DNA of 64,000 nucleotides from Micromonospora sp. MA102 (GTDB taxonomy: Bacteria > Actinomycetota > Actinomycetes > Mycobacteriales > Micromonosporaceae): positions 358,057 to 422,056 of the forward strand of contig NZ_JAMWEG010000005.1 of NCBI RefSeq assembly GCF_025460765.1, given 5' to 3'. A program made the position numbers and the translations under genes. Of this stretch, positions 18,102 through 26,564 are shown piece by piece (within the stretch, counting starts at the first letter, position 1; the number at the start of each line of letters is the position of its first letter). A model generated the notes under the pieces. The model did not search any database. It had not been told where the DNA came from and saw only the letters and a program-made list of their open reading frames with translations.

Positions 18102-19538
18102 ATGACCGGATTCGACGCGGCCACCGCCGCTGTCCAGGCAGCCCTCGACGCCGGAGCGCGGTACGCGGACGCCCGGGTGATGCACCGCCGCTACGAGTCG
18201 ATGTCGGCCCGCAACGGCGACATCGAGGAGCTGACCCAGGACGAGAGCATCGGGCTGGGCGTGCGCGCCCTGGTCGGGTCGAGTTGGGGCTTCCACGCCG
18301 TACCCGAGCTGTCCGACGCCGCGGCCCGCGACGCCGGCCGGCGCGCCGCGGCCATCGCCACCGCGAGCGCGCGGGTCCCGGGCCCGCCCATCGACCTGCT
18401 CCCGGCCGAGGCGACGGTGGCCAGCTGGGCCTCCGCCTGCGACGTGGACCCGCTCGGCGTGCCGCTCTCCGACAAGGGCGACCTGCTGGCCCGCGCCACC
18501 GCGACGATGCGCGAGCACGGCGCCGACCTGGCCGAGGGGCTCTACCAGATCTGGGACACCGCCAAGTGGTTCGTCTCCAGCGAGGGGCACCGCATCGACC
18601 AGCGCATCCGCGAGTGCGGCGGCGGCATCTCGGCCACCTCGATCGGCGACGGCGAGACCCAGCGCCGTTCCTATCCGAGCTACCGGGGCCAGTACGGCAC
18701 CACGGGGTGGGAGCTGGTCACCTCGCTGGACCTCGCCGCGCACGCCGCCCGGATCGCCGAGGAGTCCCGGGAGCTGCTCACCGCCCCGGAGTGCCCGTCC
18801 GGCGAGACCGACCTGATCCTCGGCGGCGAGCAGCTCGCCCTGCAGATCCACGAGTCGGTCGGGCACGCCATCGAGCTGGACCGGATCCTCGGCTGGGAGG
18901 CCGCCTTCGCCGGCACGTCCTGGCTGGACCTGACCCGGCTCGGCGCGCTGCAGTACGGCTCCGAGCTCATGAACGTCACCATCGACCCGACCATCCCCGG
19001 CGCGTTGGGCAGCTTCGGCTTCGACGACGAGGGCTCCCCGGCGGTCAAGCGGGACGCGGTCCGCGAGGGGCGCTGGGTGGGGGTGCTCGCCGGCCGGGAC
19101 TCGGCCGCCGTCGCGGGCCTGGACTACGGCGGCAGCGTACGGGCGGACGGCTGGGCGCGGCTGCCGATGGTGCGGATGACCAACGTGGGCCTGGAGCCGG
19201 GCCCGCACACCCTCGACGAGATCATCGCGGCCACCGACGACGGAGTGCTCATGGACCTCAACCGCTCCTGGTCCATCGACGACAAGCGACTCAACTTCCA
19301 GTTCGGCTGCGAGGTCGGCTGGGAGGTGAAGAAGGGCCGCCGGGGGCGGATGCTGCGCAACCCCACCTACACCGGGATCGGGCCGGTCTTCTGGCGGTCC
19401 ATGGACATGCTCTCATCGGAGATCGTGCCGTGGGGCACGCCGAACTGCGGCAAGGGGCAGCCGGGCCAGACCGGGCACACCGGCCACCCGGCCGCCCCGG
19501 CCCGCTTCCGCAACGTCCGGGTGGGGGTGCGGGCATGA
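18102..19538 (+). CDS. tldD: TldD family metalloprotease subunit
   Basis: 478 residues. The HExxxH zinc motif of TldD enzymes is present as HESVGH near residue 250, inside GEQLALQIHESVGHAIELDRILG. The C-terminal half carries the TldD signature RMTNVGLEPGPHTLDEIIA. In other bacteria TldD forms a heterodimer with TldE/PmbA that degrades unfolded peptides and matures some RiPPs. The partner gene follows with an ATGA overlap. Cytoplasmic. No precursor peptide gene is recognisable beside it. Confidence 0.93.
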   Translation: MTGFDAATAAVQAALDAGARYADARVMHRRYESMSARNGDIEELTQDESIGLGVRALVGSSWGFHAVPELSDAAARDAGRRAAAIATASARVPGPPIDLLPAEATVASWASACDVDPLGVPLSDKGDLLARATATMREHGADLAEGLYQIWDTAKWFVSSEGHRIDQRIRECGGGISATSIGDGETQRRSYPSYRGQYGTTGWELVTSLDLAAHAARIAEESRELLTAPECPSGETDLILGGEQLALQIHESVGHAIELDRILGWEAAFAGTSWLDLTRLGALQYGSELMNVTIDPTIPGALGSFGFDDEGSPAVKRDAVREGRWVGVLAGRDSAAVAGLDYGGSVRADGWARLPMVRMTNVGLEPGPHTLDEIIAATDDGVLMDLNRSWSIDDKRLNFQFGCEVGWEVKKGRRGRMLRNPTYTGIGPVFWRSMDMLSSEIVPWGTPNCGKGQPGQTGHTGHPAAPARFRNVRVGVRA

Positions 19539-20929
19539 GCGAGCTGGACCTCGCCGGCCGCGTGGTGGAGCTGGTCCGGCGGCTGGCCGGGCCGGACGCC
19601 CAGGCCGAGGTGGTGGTGACCCGGGCCGACCTGGCGCTGACCCGGTTCGCCAACTCGTTCATCCACCAGAACGTCGCCGAGTCGGGCACCGCGGTCCGGC
19701 TGCGGCTGCACGCCGACGGGCGGACGGCGGCGGGCAGCGGCAGCCTGGTCGACCCCGACGGGTTGACCGCGCTGGTCGAGCGGACCCTGGCCGCGACCCG
19801 GCTCGCCCCGCCCGACCCGGCCTGGCCGGGGCTCACCCCGCCGGCGCCGGTCCCGTCCGGCGCGCCCGTCGACGAGGCCACCGCGGCGGCCTCACCCGAC
19901 GAGCGGGCCGCCCGGGTAAGCGCCTTCGTGGACGCGGTCGAAGGGCTGGAGGCGGCCGGCTACTGCCGGACGGCCCACCGGTCCGGGGCGTTCGCCAACT
20001 CGGCCGGCCAGTCGGCGGTGGGGCGGTCGGTCGAGGCGGCCATGGACGGCATCGCCCGCGCCGGCGGCGCCGACGGAGTGGCCCGGCACGCCGCCGACCG
20101 CCTGGCCGACCTCGACGGCGGGGCCCTCGGCGCGCGGGCGGCGGCGAAGGCCCGGGCCGCGGCGGACCCCGTCGAGCTGCCCCCGGGGCGCTACGAGGTG
20201 GTGCTCGAACCGGCCGCCGTGGCCGACCTCCTGCAGAACCTTTCCTGGTACGGCTTCAACGGCAAGCGGCACGCCGAGCGGCAGTCCTTCGCCGAGCTTG
20301 GCGCGGCCCAGTTCGACCCGGCGGTGACCCTCGTGGACGATCCGCTGCACGCCTCCGGGCTGCCGTACGACCTGGAGGGCACGCCCCGCCGGCCGCTGAC
20401 CCTGGTCGAGGCGGGCACCACGGCGGCGGTGGCGCACGACCGGCGCAGCGGCGCGGAGGCGGGCACCGGGTCCACCGGGCACGGGATGGTCGGCGCGTCC
20501 ACGTTCGGTCCGCTCCCGCGCAATCTCCGCCTGCTGCCCGTGGGCGGCCCGGCAAAGGTGGCCGCCGGGCAGCTCAGCGCCGGGGTGACCGGCGCGGTGG
20601 CCGACCCGGACACCGCCGGCCTGGTGGCCGGGATGGCGCGGGGCCTGCTGGTCAGCGACTTCTGGTACACCCGGGTGCTCGACGCGAAGCAACTGGTGGT
20701 CACCGGGTTGACCCGCAACGGCGTCTGGCTGGTGGAGGACGGGGTGCCCACCCGGGCCGTCCGCGACTTCCGGTTCACCGAGTCCTACCCGCGGGCGATG
20801 GGTCCGGGCCGGGTGCTCGGCCTGGGCCGCGTGCCGGTCCGCCAGCCGGACCGGATGGACGGCTTCTGGTGGGAGGCCCCGGCGCTGCGGCTGGCGTCCT
20901 GGAACTTCACCGGCGGCGCGTCCGGCTGA
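19535..20929 (+). CDS. tldE: TldE/PmbA family protein, partner of TldD
   Basis: 464 residues. Shares the TldD/E fold (N-terminal ALTRFANSFIHQNVAESG, C-terminal LLVSDFWYTRVLDAKQLVVTGLTRNGVWLVEDG) but lacks the HExxxH motif, as expected for the non-catalytic subunit. The ATG overlaps the tldD stop (ATGA), so the two are made in stoichiometric amounts. Confidence 0.9.
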   Translation: MSELDLAGRVVELVRRLAGPDAQAEVVVTRADLALTRFANSFIHQNVAESGTAVRLRLHADGRTAAGSGSLVDPDGLTALVERTLAATRLAPPDPAWPGLTPPAPVPSGAPVDEATAAASPDERAARVSAFVDAVEGLEAAGYCRTAHRSGAFANSAGQSAVGRSVEAAMDGIARAGGADGVARHAADRLADLDGGALGARAAAKARAAADPVELPPGRYEVVLEPAAVADLLQNLSWYGFNGKRHAERQSFAELGAAQFDPAVTLVDDPLHASGLPYDLEGTPRRPLTLVEAGTTAAVAHDRRSGAEAGTGSTGHGMVGASTFGPLPRNLRLLPVGGPAKVAAGQLSAGVTGAVADPDTAGLVAGMARGLLVSDFWYTRVLDAKQLVVTGLTRNGVWLVEDGVPTRAVRDFRFTESYPRAMGPGRVLGLGRVPVRQPDRMDGFWWEAPALRLASWNFTGGASG

Positions 20930-21168
20930 CGGTCCAAGATATTGATCTTGGTACGGGTCTTTCCAACCTCCCGGACACACGGGACACTGCGTTGCGCGGC
21001 CGGGCCGCGAAGATCGGCGTAACGTGTGTCATTTAGCTGCACCGGTTCGCCGGTGCGGTCTGTGCGTGCGCAAGACGTGGCAGTGGACGCGGTCTCGCCG
21101 GTCCGCTGACCGGTACGGAAGGTGTGATCCGCCGCCCCCGCGAGGGCGCCGTCAGGGAGACGACTCGA
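20930..21168. other. Intergenic region before the sdh operon
   Basis: 239 nt without a gene. It contains an AT-containing palindrome at 20934-20951 (listed separately). The promoter of sdhCAB should be here, but no clear -35/-10 pair stands out. Confidence 0.6.
20934..20951. repeat. Palindrome just after tldE, ahead of the sdh operon
   Basis: CCAAGAT (20934-20940), ATTG spacer, ATCTTGG (20945-20951). Starting 5 nt after the tldE stop, it could be a terminator hairpin or a regulator site for sdh. Its low GC makes it stand out. Confidence 0.55.
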
Positions 21169-21975
21169 ATGACATCAACGGCAACGAGGCCGCGGGGGGC
21201 GCGGGGGCGCGCCGCCATCGCGGCGAAGACGTTGCGAACGGACCGCTGGTGGTTCGCGCCACTGATCACCGTCGTCGGGCTCAGCGCCTGGGTCATCTAC
21301 GCGACGGTCCGGGTCTTCATGCACAAGTGGTACTGGGTGGACCAGTACCACTACCTGACGCCGTTCTACTCCCCCTGCGTCACCGAGCGGTGCGTCGAGG
21401 GGTCCTCGCACTTCGGCAGCTTCCTGCCCGGCTGGTGGATCATCCCGGACGCGGCGCTGACCCTGCCGTTCCTGCTGCTGTTCCGGCTCACCTGCTACTA
21501 CTACCGCAAGGCCTACTACCGGTCGTTCTGGCTGTCGCCGCCGGCCTGCGCCGTGCCGGACGGGCACCAGGCGTACGGCGGTGAGACCCGGTTCCCGCTG
21601 CTCGGCCAGAACCTGCACCGCTACTTCTTCTACGCCGCCGCGATCATCTCGCTGATCAACACCTACGACGCGATCTACGCGTTCCACTCGCCCAAGGGCT
21701 TCGGCTTCGGCCTGGGCAACATCGTGCTGCTGGTCAACGTGGTGATGCTCTGGGCGTACACCATCTCCTGCCACTCCTGCCGGCACATCATCGGCGGGCG
21801 GCTCAAGCACTTCTCCAAGCACCCGCTGCGCTACCGGGCGTGGAGCGGGGTGTCCTGGCTGAACGTCCGGCACATGCAGCTCGCCTGGATCACCCTCGGC
21901 ACCCTGGCGCTGACCGACTTCTACGTCATGGCGGTCGCGGCCGAGTGGTTCCCTGATCTGCGGTTCATCAACTGA
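21169..21975 (+). CDS. sdhC: Succinate dehydrogenase membrane anchor (Sdh1 type)
   Basis: 268 residues, a single anchor protein with five membrane helices (about 29-51, 90-112, 147-172, 182-203, 236-258) of the kind found in actinobacterial Sdh1 complexes (Rv0249c-like) instead of separate SdhC and SdhD. A CHSCRH sequence at residues 201-206, at the end of helix 4, resembles the ligands of the membrane-embedded Rieske-type [2Fe-2S] cluster reported for mycobacterial Sdh1. Other conserved-looking residues are His150 and Cys70/Cys75. Passes electrons from SdhB to menaquinone. ATG start with AGGGAGA; sdhA begins 11 nt after its stop. Confidence 0.88.
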   Translation: MTSTATRPRGARGRAAIAAKTLRTDRWWFAPLITVVGLSAWVIYATVRVFMHKWYWVDQYHYLTPFYSPCVTERCVEGSSHFGSFLPGWWIIPDAALTLPFLLLFRLTCYYYRKAYYRSFWLSPPACAVPDGHQAYGGETRFPLLGQNLHRYFFYAAAIISLINTYDAIYAFHSPKGFGFGLGNIVLLVNVVMLWAYTISCHSCRHIIGGRLKHFSKHPLRYRAWSGVSWLNVRHMQLAWITLGTLALTDFYVMAVAAEWFPDLRFIN

Positions 21976-21986
21976 AGGCCCCTGAC

Positions 21987-23897
21987 ATGACTGAGACGCG
22001 AATCGAACGACACCACTACGACGTCGTCGTGATCGGGGCCGGCGGCGCCGGCCTGCGCGCGGCGATCGAGGCCCGGCTGGCCGGCAAGAAGACCGCGATC
22101 ATCTCGAAGTCGCTGTTCGGCAAGGCGCACACGGTGATGGCCGAGGGCGGCGCCGCGGCCGCCATGGGCAACGTGAACTCCCGGGACAACTGGCAGGTGC
22201 ACTTCCGGGACACCATGCGCGGCGGCAAGTTCCTCAACAACTTCCGGATGGCCGAGCTGCACGCGAAGGAGTCGCCGCAGCGGATCTGGGAGCTGGAGAC
22301 GTACGGGGCGCTCTTCGACCGGACCAAGGACGGGAAGATCTCCCAGCGCAACTTCGGCGGCCACGAGTACCCGCGGCTGGCGCACGTCGGCGACCGGACC
22401 GGCCTGGAGCTGATCCGCACCCTCCAGCAGAAGATCGTGTCCCTCCAGCAGGAGGACAAGCGGGAGCACGGCGACTACGAGGCCCGGATCAGGGTCTTCT
22501 CCGAGACCACCATCACCGAGCTGCTGCTCGACGGCGACCGGGTCGCCGGCGCGTTCGGCTACTACCGCGAGTCCGGCGAGTTCATCCTCTTCGAGGCCCC
22601 GGCCGTGGTCCTGGCGACCGGCGGCGTCGGTCGCTCCTACAAGGTCACCTCGAACTCCTGGGAGTACACGGGGGACGGTCACGCCCTCGCGCTGCGCGCC
22701 GGGGCGACGCTGATCAACATGGAGTTCCTCCAGTTCCACCCGACCGGCATGGTCTGGCCGCCCTCGGTGAAGGGCATCCTGGTCACCGAGTCGGTCCGCG
22801 GCGACGGCGGGGTGCTCAAGAACTCCGAGGGCAAGCGGTTCATGTTCGACTACGTCCCGGACGTGTTCCGCAAGCAGTACGCGGACAACGAGGCCGAGGC
22901 GGACCGCTGGTACAAGGACCCGGACAACAACCGGCGCCCGCCGGAGCTGCTCCCCCGCGACGAGGTCGCGCGCGCCATCAACAGCGAGGTCAAGGCCGGT
23001 CGGGGCACGCCGGCCGGCGGTGTCTTCCTGGACATCGCCTCCCGGCTGCCGGCCGAGGAGATCCGCCGCCGGCTGCCCTCGATGTACCACCAGTTCAAGG
23101 AGCTGGCCGACGTCGACATCACCAAGGAGCCCATGGAGGTCGGCCCGACCTGCCACTACGTGATGGGTGGCGTCGAGGTGGACCCGGACTCCGGTGCGGC
23201 GTACGGCACGGTGCGCGGGCTCTTCGCCGCCGGTGAGGTCTCCGGCGGCATGCACGGCTCCAACCGGCTCGGCGGCAACTCGCTGTCCGACCTGCTGGTC
23301 TTCGGCAAGCGCGCGGGCGGCCACGCCGCCTCGTACGCCGACCAGCTCACCTCCCGCCCCGCGGTGGCGGTGGCGGCGGTGGAGGCTGCGGTGGAGACGG
23401 CGCTGGCCCCGCTCCAGCGGGACACCGGCGAGAGCCCGTACGTGCTCCAGCAGGACCTTCAGGCGGTGATGGGTGACCTGGTCGGCATCATCCGCCGGGA
23501 GGGTGAGCTGGTCGACGCGCTGAGCCGGCTGGCCGAGCTGCGGGAGCGGGTGGCAAAGGTGAGCGCGGCCGGCGGCCGGCGCTACAACCCGGGCTGGCAC
23601 CTCGCCCTCGACCTGCGCAACATGCTGGTCGTCTCCGAGTGCACCGCGAAGGCCGCCCTGGAGCGGCGGGAGTCACGCGGCGGGCACACCCGGGAGGACC
23701 ACCCGGCCATGGACCCGAAGTGGCGGCGGGTGAACCTGGTCTGCTCGCTCGACGGCGACACGGTCCGGCTCGACCGGAAGCCGCTGCCGAAGATGCGCGC
23801 GGAGCTGATCTCGCTGTTCGACCGGGCCGAGCTGGCCAAGTACCTGACCGACGAGGAACTCGCCGAGTTCGACGCCCTCACCGAGGGGGAGCGCTGA
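21987..23897 (+). CDS. sdhA: Succinate dehydrogenase flavoprotein subunit
   Basis: 636 residues. N-terminal FAD-binding GAGGAGLRAAIEARL; the flavin-attachment region SLFGKAHTVMAEGG contains the expected His; the substrate-site motif HPTGM and the C-terminal GEVSGGMHGSNRLGGNSLSD motif are present. Oxidises succinate to fumarate on the cytoplasmic face. Second gene of sdhCAB, with SdhB starting 3 nt after its stop. Confidence 0.96.
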   Translation: MTETRIERHHYDVVVIGAGGAGLRAAIEARLAGKKTAIISKSLFGKAHTVMAEGGAAAAMGNVNSRDNWQVHFRDTMRGGKFLNNFRMAELHAKESPQRIWELETYGALFDRTKDGKISQRNFGGHEYPRLAHVGDRTGLELIRTLQQKIVSLQQEDKREHGDYEARIRVFSETTITELLLDGDRVAGAFGYYRESGEFILFEAPAVVLATGGVGRSYKVTSNSWEYTGDGHALALRAGATLINMEFLQFHPTGMVWPPSVKGILVTESVRGDGGVLKNSEGKRFMFDYVPDVFRKQYADNEAEADRWYKDPDNNRRPPELLPRDEVARAINSEVKAGRGTPAGGVFLDIASRLPAEEIRRRLPSMYHQFKELADVDITKEPMEVGPTCHYVMGGVEVDPDSGAAYGTVRGLFAAGEVSGGMHGSNRLGGNSLSDLLVFGKRAGGHAASYADQLTSRPAVAVAAVEAAVETALAPLQRDTGESPYVLQQDLQAVMGDLVGIIRREGELVDALSRLAELRERVAKVSAAGGRRYNPGWHLALDLRNMLVVSECTAKAALERRESRGGHTREDHPAMDPKWRRVNLVCSLDGDTVRLDRKPLPKMRAELISLFDRAELAKYLTDEELAEFDALTEGER

Positions 23898-23900
23898 GGT

Positions 23901-25004
23901 ATGGCAACTGACAAGACGCAGGCGACCGGCCAGCCGGGCACGAAGCGGCCCTTCCGCATCTGGCGGGGCGACGAGAGCGGCGGCGAGCTGCGCGACTACA
24001 CCGTCGAGGTCAACGAGGGCGAGGTCGTCCTCGACGTGATCCACCGCCTCCAGGCCACCGACGCGCCGGACCTGGCGTGCCGGTGGAACTGCAAGGCCGG
24101 CAAGTGTGGCTCCTGCTCTATGGAGATCAACGGCAAGCCCCGGCTGAGCTGCATGACGCGGATGTCGACGTTCGAGGAGGGGGAGACCGTCACGGTCACC
24201 CCGCTGCGCACCTTCCCGGTCATCCGGGATCTCGTCACCGACGTCTCGTTCAACTACGAGAAGGCGCGGGAGACCCCGGCGTTCGCGCCGCCGGCCGACG
24301 TGGCCCCGGGCGACTACCGGATGCAGCAGGTGGACGTCGAGCGCTCGCAGGAGTTCCGCAAGTGCATCGAGTGCTTCCTCTGCCAGAACGTCTGCCACGT
24401 GATCCGCGACCACGAGGAGAACAAGCCGGCCTTCTCCGGTCCCCGGTTCTTCATCCGGGCCGCCGAGCTGGACATGCACCCGCTCGACGCGAAGACCGAC
24501 CGCAAGGAGTACGCGCAGTCCGAGATGGGGCTCGGCTTCTGCAACATCACCAAGTGCTGCACCGAGGTCTGTCCCGAGCACATCAAGATCACCGACAACG
24601 GGATCATCCCCATGAAGGAGCGGGTCGTCGACCGCAGGTACGATCCCCTTGTGTGGCTTGGTAGCAAGATCTTCCGGAGGGGTCAGGTGCCTCAGACCAG
24701 CGTGACCAGCGGGCATTCGAGTGGCGCGGTGGCCGCCGGTGCGGCACACGGCGGGGTGCACTCGCACGCGGGCGGCTCGCACGACACGGCGGCCGAACGG
24801 CAGGCGCAGCAGGGTGTCAACTGGCACCGCGAGGTGCCGCACCCGACCGCTCCCGCGGTCGACGTCAACGGCAAGCTGCCGCTGACCGAACTGACCTTCG
24901 ACCGGGCCGCCGCGCCGTCGCCGTTCGGTGACGACGTGACCTTCCCGCTGCCCCCGGAGCACCTGAACTTCGCCCACCCGCAGCAGGACGAGCCGAAGCA
25001 CTGA
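23901..25004 (+). CDS. sdhB: Succinate dehydrogenase iron-sulfur subunit with C-terminal extension
   Basis: 367 residues against about 250 in usual family members. The N-terminal plant-type ferredoxin domain has Cys60, 64, 69, 72 and 84. The C-terminal cluster domain has CIECFLCQNVC (155-165) and CNITKCCTEVCP (214-225). The normal family end (KERVVDRRYDPLVWLGSKI) is reached at about residue 257. It is followed by a roughly 107-residue His/Gly/Ala/Pro-rich tail with no recognisable domain. The tail keeps G/C third-position codons and its own stop, so it appears to be a real part of the reading frame. Carries electrons from SdhA to SdhC. Confidence 0.93.
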   Translation: MATDKTQATGQPGTKRPFRIWRGDESGGELRDYTVEVNEGEVVLDVIHRLQATDAPDLACRWNCKAGKCGSCSMEINGKPRLSCMTRMSTFEEGETVTVTPLRTFPVIRDLVTDVSFNYEKARETPAFAPPADVAPGDYRMQQVDVERSQEFRKCIECFLCQNVCHVIRDHEENKPAFSGPRFFIRAAELDMHPLDAKTDRKEYAQSEMGLGFCNITKCCTEVCPEHIKITDNGIIPMKERVVDRRYDPLVWLGSKIFRRGQVPQTSVTSGHSSGAVAAGAAHGGVHSHAGGSHDTAAERQAQQGVNWHREVPHPTAPAVDVNGKLPLTELTFDRAAAPSPFGDDVTFPLPPEHLNFAHPQQDEPKH

Positions 25005-25023
25005 GCAGCACGCTGACAACGAC

Positions 25024-25058
25024 GACGGGGGCCGCGGCACATGCCGCCGGCCCCCGTC
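25024..25058. terminator. Hairpin terminator after sdhCAB
   Basis: GACGGGGGCC (25024-25033) pairs with GGCCCCCGTC (25049-25058), and an inner CGGC/GCCG extends the stem. It lies between sdhB and the convergent Nudix gene. Confidence 0.8.
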
Positions 25059-25089
25059 CCGTTTCCGTCCCGGTGTCCGAGTCCGTCGA

Positions 25090-25527
25090 TCAGGAGCCGG
25101 CCAGCAGCGGGGGCAGGGCGGCGACGATCGGCACGTCGGCCGGCAGCCAGGGGACGGTGTCGAGTTCGCCGGCCGCGAGCCAGCGCAGCTCCAGGTGCTC
25201 CAGGGCCTTCGGCTGGTCGTCGTGGAGGAGGCGGGCCACGTACACCCGGAGGACGGAACGGCCGTGGGCCATCCGCACGTCGCGGCCGACCCGCGCGCCG
25301 ATCTCCACCCGGACGCCGAGTTCCTCGGCGCACTCGCGGGCCAGCGCCTCGGTCTCGGTCTCTCCCGGCTCCACCTTGCCGCCGGGGAACTCCCAGCGCC
25401 CGGCCACCTCCGGTGGCGCGGAGCGCGCGCAGGCCAGGACCCTGCCGTCCGCGATGATCGCCGCCCCGACGACCACCCTGGGCTCCCGCCGGTCCTGCCC
25501 GTTCCCGCTAACCCATTCGGTCCGCAC
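25090..25527 (-). CDS. MutT-like Nudix hydrolase (8-oxo-dGTP/CTP pyrophosphohydrolase type)
   Basis: 145 residues. The Nudix box is complete: GGKVEPGETETEALAREC then AEELGV (about residues 49-72). WEFPGGK just before it is typical of MutT/NudG enzymes that clean oxidised or unusual nucleoside triphosphates from the pool. GTG start without an obvious ribosome site. Tail-to-tail with sdhB across a strong hairpin. Confidence 0.88.
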   Translation of the reverse strand: MRTEWVSGNGQDRREPRVVVGAAIIADGRVLACARSAPPEVAGRWEFPGGKVEPGETETEALARECAEELGVRVEIGARVGRDVRMAHGRSVLRVYVARLLHDDQPKALEHLELRWLAAGELDTVPWLPADVPIVAALPPLLAGS

Positions 25528-25711
25528 GGGCGTCCAGCGTGCCAGATCAATCGGCGGTTTGGGTAGCTGAGTCGACCGTCAGGTCAGCAGAACACGGAAG
25601 TGTGGGCGTGGACACACCATCTGTGCGACGACAGACTAGAGGGCGTCGACTGGGACACGGGATGGCGACGATTTGGCCACAAGCCGGGAACGACGCCCTG
25701 GAGGTGCGGTG

Positions 25712-26020
25712 ATGCGCGTGCTGTTCAACGGCCGGGCGAAGCACGACTACCTCAGCGACGCGCTCGCCCTGCTGTCCGGCTGGACGCGGGAGGGCGAACA
25801 GATCCGCCGCACGCTCGTCATCGACGACACCCAGCACGCCGCGCTCACCGAGCGCGTCGCGGTGGTCGCCGACGCGCTGCGCCTGCGTCCGGAGATCAGC
25901 CGCCGGGCCGACCGCACCCAGATCAGGGTGGGTCACGGCGACGGCGAACCGCTCACCGAGGGCGAGGTGCTGCTGGCCGCGCGCATCGAGGACGCGGTCC
26001 GCGCGGTCACCGATCTCTGA
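25712..26020 (+). CDS. Pterin-4a-carbinolamine dehydratase-like protein lacking the catalytic motif
   Basis: 102 residues. The order of blocks (LSGWTREG, RTLVIDDTQHAALTERVAVVADAL, a strand, then LTEGEVLLAARIEDAV) matches the PCD/DCoH fold. The usual His-His-Pro motif in the helix-strand turn is replaced by LRPEI, and the later TH pair is also missing. If the fold is right, the protein is probably not a dehydratase. The ATG at 25712 is preceded by GGAGGTGCGGTG. Whole-fold assignment is inference from block order. Confidence 0.6.
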   Translation: MRVLFNGRAKHDYLSDALALLSGWTREGEQIRRTLVIDDTQHAALTERVAVVADALRLRPEISRRADRTQIRVGHGDGEPLTEGEVLLAARIEDAVRAVTDL

Positions 26021-26151
26021 GCGTCCTCCTGAAAGATCCCTGATAGTTTCTTGTTAGCAACTAAATCCTCCGGGGTAGGACATCCGGCACCAGGGAACCG
26101 CAAAGGCTCCCGAAGACGACGGAACATGCCAAACCCCTTGAGGAGCTGACC
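26021..26151. promoter_or_regulatory. Promoter region of the small membrane protein gene
   Basis: AT-rich for this genome around 26041-26066, with a TAGTT (26044-26048) ... AACTA (26059-26063) inverted repeat. A ribosome site GAGGAG precedes the ATG at 26152. Probable promoter; elements not resolved. Confidence 0.4.
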
Positions 26152-26466
26152 ATGACGACGCCCACGGCCACCAACCGGGCCACCGACCACGTCGAACGCG
26201 ACGTCCGGCACCCGCACCGGCACGGCGAGGAGACCAAGCCGGCGTGGAAGACCACCGAGCTGGCGGTCTACCTGCTCGCCGTCATCGGCGTCCTGATCGC
26301 CTCGAACGCCGTGGGCGACGGTGCCGCGAACAACGGCGGGGACTACTTCGCCGCCGACAAGGCCTGGTGGTACATCACCCTGCTGACCGTCGGTTACCTG
26401 ATCAGCCGGGGCCTGGCCAAGGCCGGCAGCCGCAGCCGTGACCACGACCCGCGCGTCGACCACTGA
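26152..26466 (+). CDS. Small two-helix membrane protein
   Basis: 104 residues. The first 32 are polar and His/Arg-rich, followed by two membrane helices (about 35-52 and 73-87) separated by an Asn/Gly/Asp loop, and a short charged tail. GAGGAG lies 6 nt upstream of the ATG. Nothing identifies a function. The transcript ends at a 14-bp hairpin 11 nt after the stop. Confidence 0.75.
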   Translation: MTTPTATNRATDHVERDVRHPHRHGEETKPAWKTTELAVYLLAVIGVLIASNAVGDGAANNGGDYFAADKAWWYITLLTVGYLISRGLAKAGSRSRDHDPRVDH

Positions 26467-26477
26467 CCCCGAACCCC

Positions 26478-26509
26478 GGCAGCCCCCGTCCCGGAGGACG
26501 GGGGCTGCC
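26478..26509 (+). terminator. Strong hairpin terminator
   Basis: GGCAGCCCCCGTCC (26478-26491), loop CGGA, GGACGGGGGCTGCC (26496-26509): 14 perfect pairs with a tetraloop, just after the small membrane protein gene. Confidence 0.85.
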
Positions 26510-26551
26510 GCCGTCGGTCACCGGGGCGCCGGCCGGCTGGCGAGCCCCACC

Positions 26552-26557
26552 TACCGT
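26552..26557 (+). promoter_or_regulatory. -10-like hexamer of the PH-domain gene
   Basis: TACCGT, 7 nt before the ATG at 26565; no ribosome site between. Confidence 0.5.
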
Positions 26558-26564
26558 CGAGGGC

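Noticed and set aside
18102..20929. TldD/TldE as part of a RiPP peptide cluster
   Set aside because: No precursor peptide, modification enzyme or dedicated exporter gene adjoins them; housekeeping peptide turnover is simpler.
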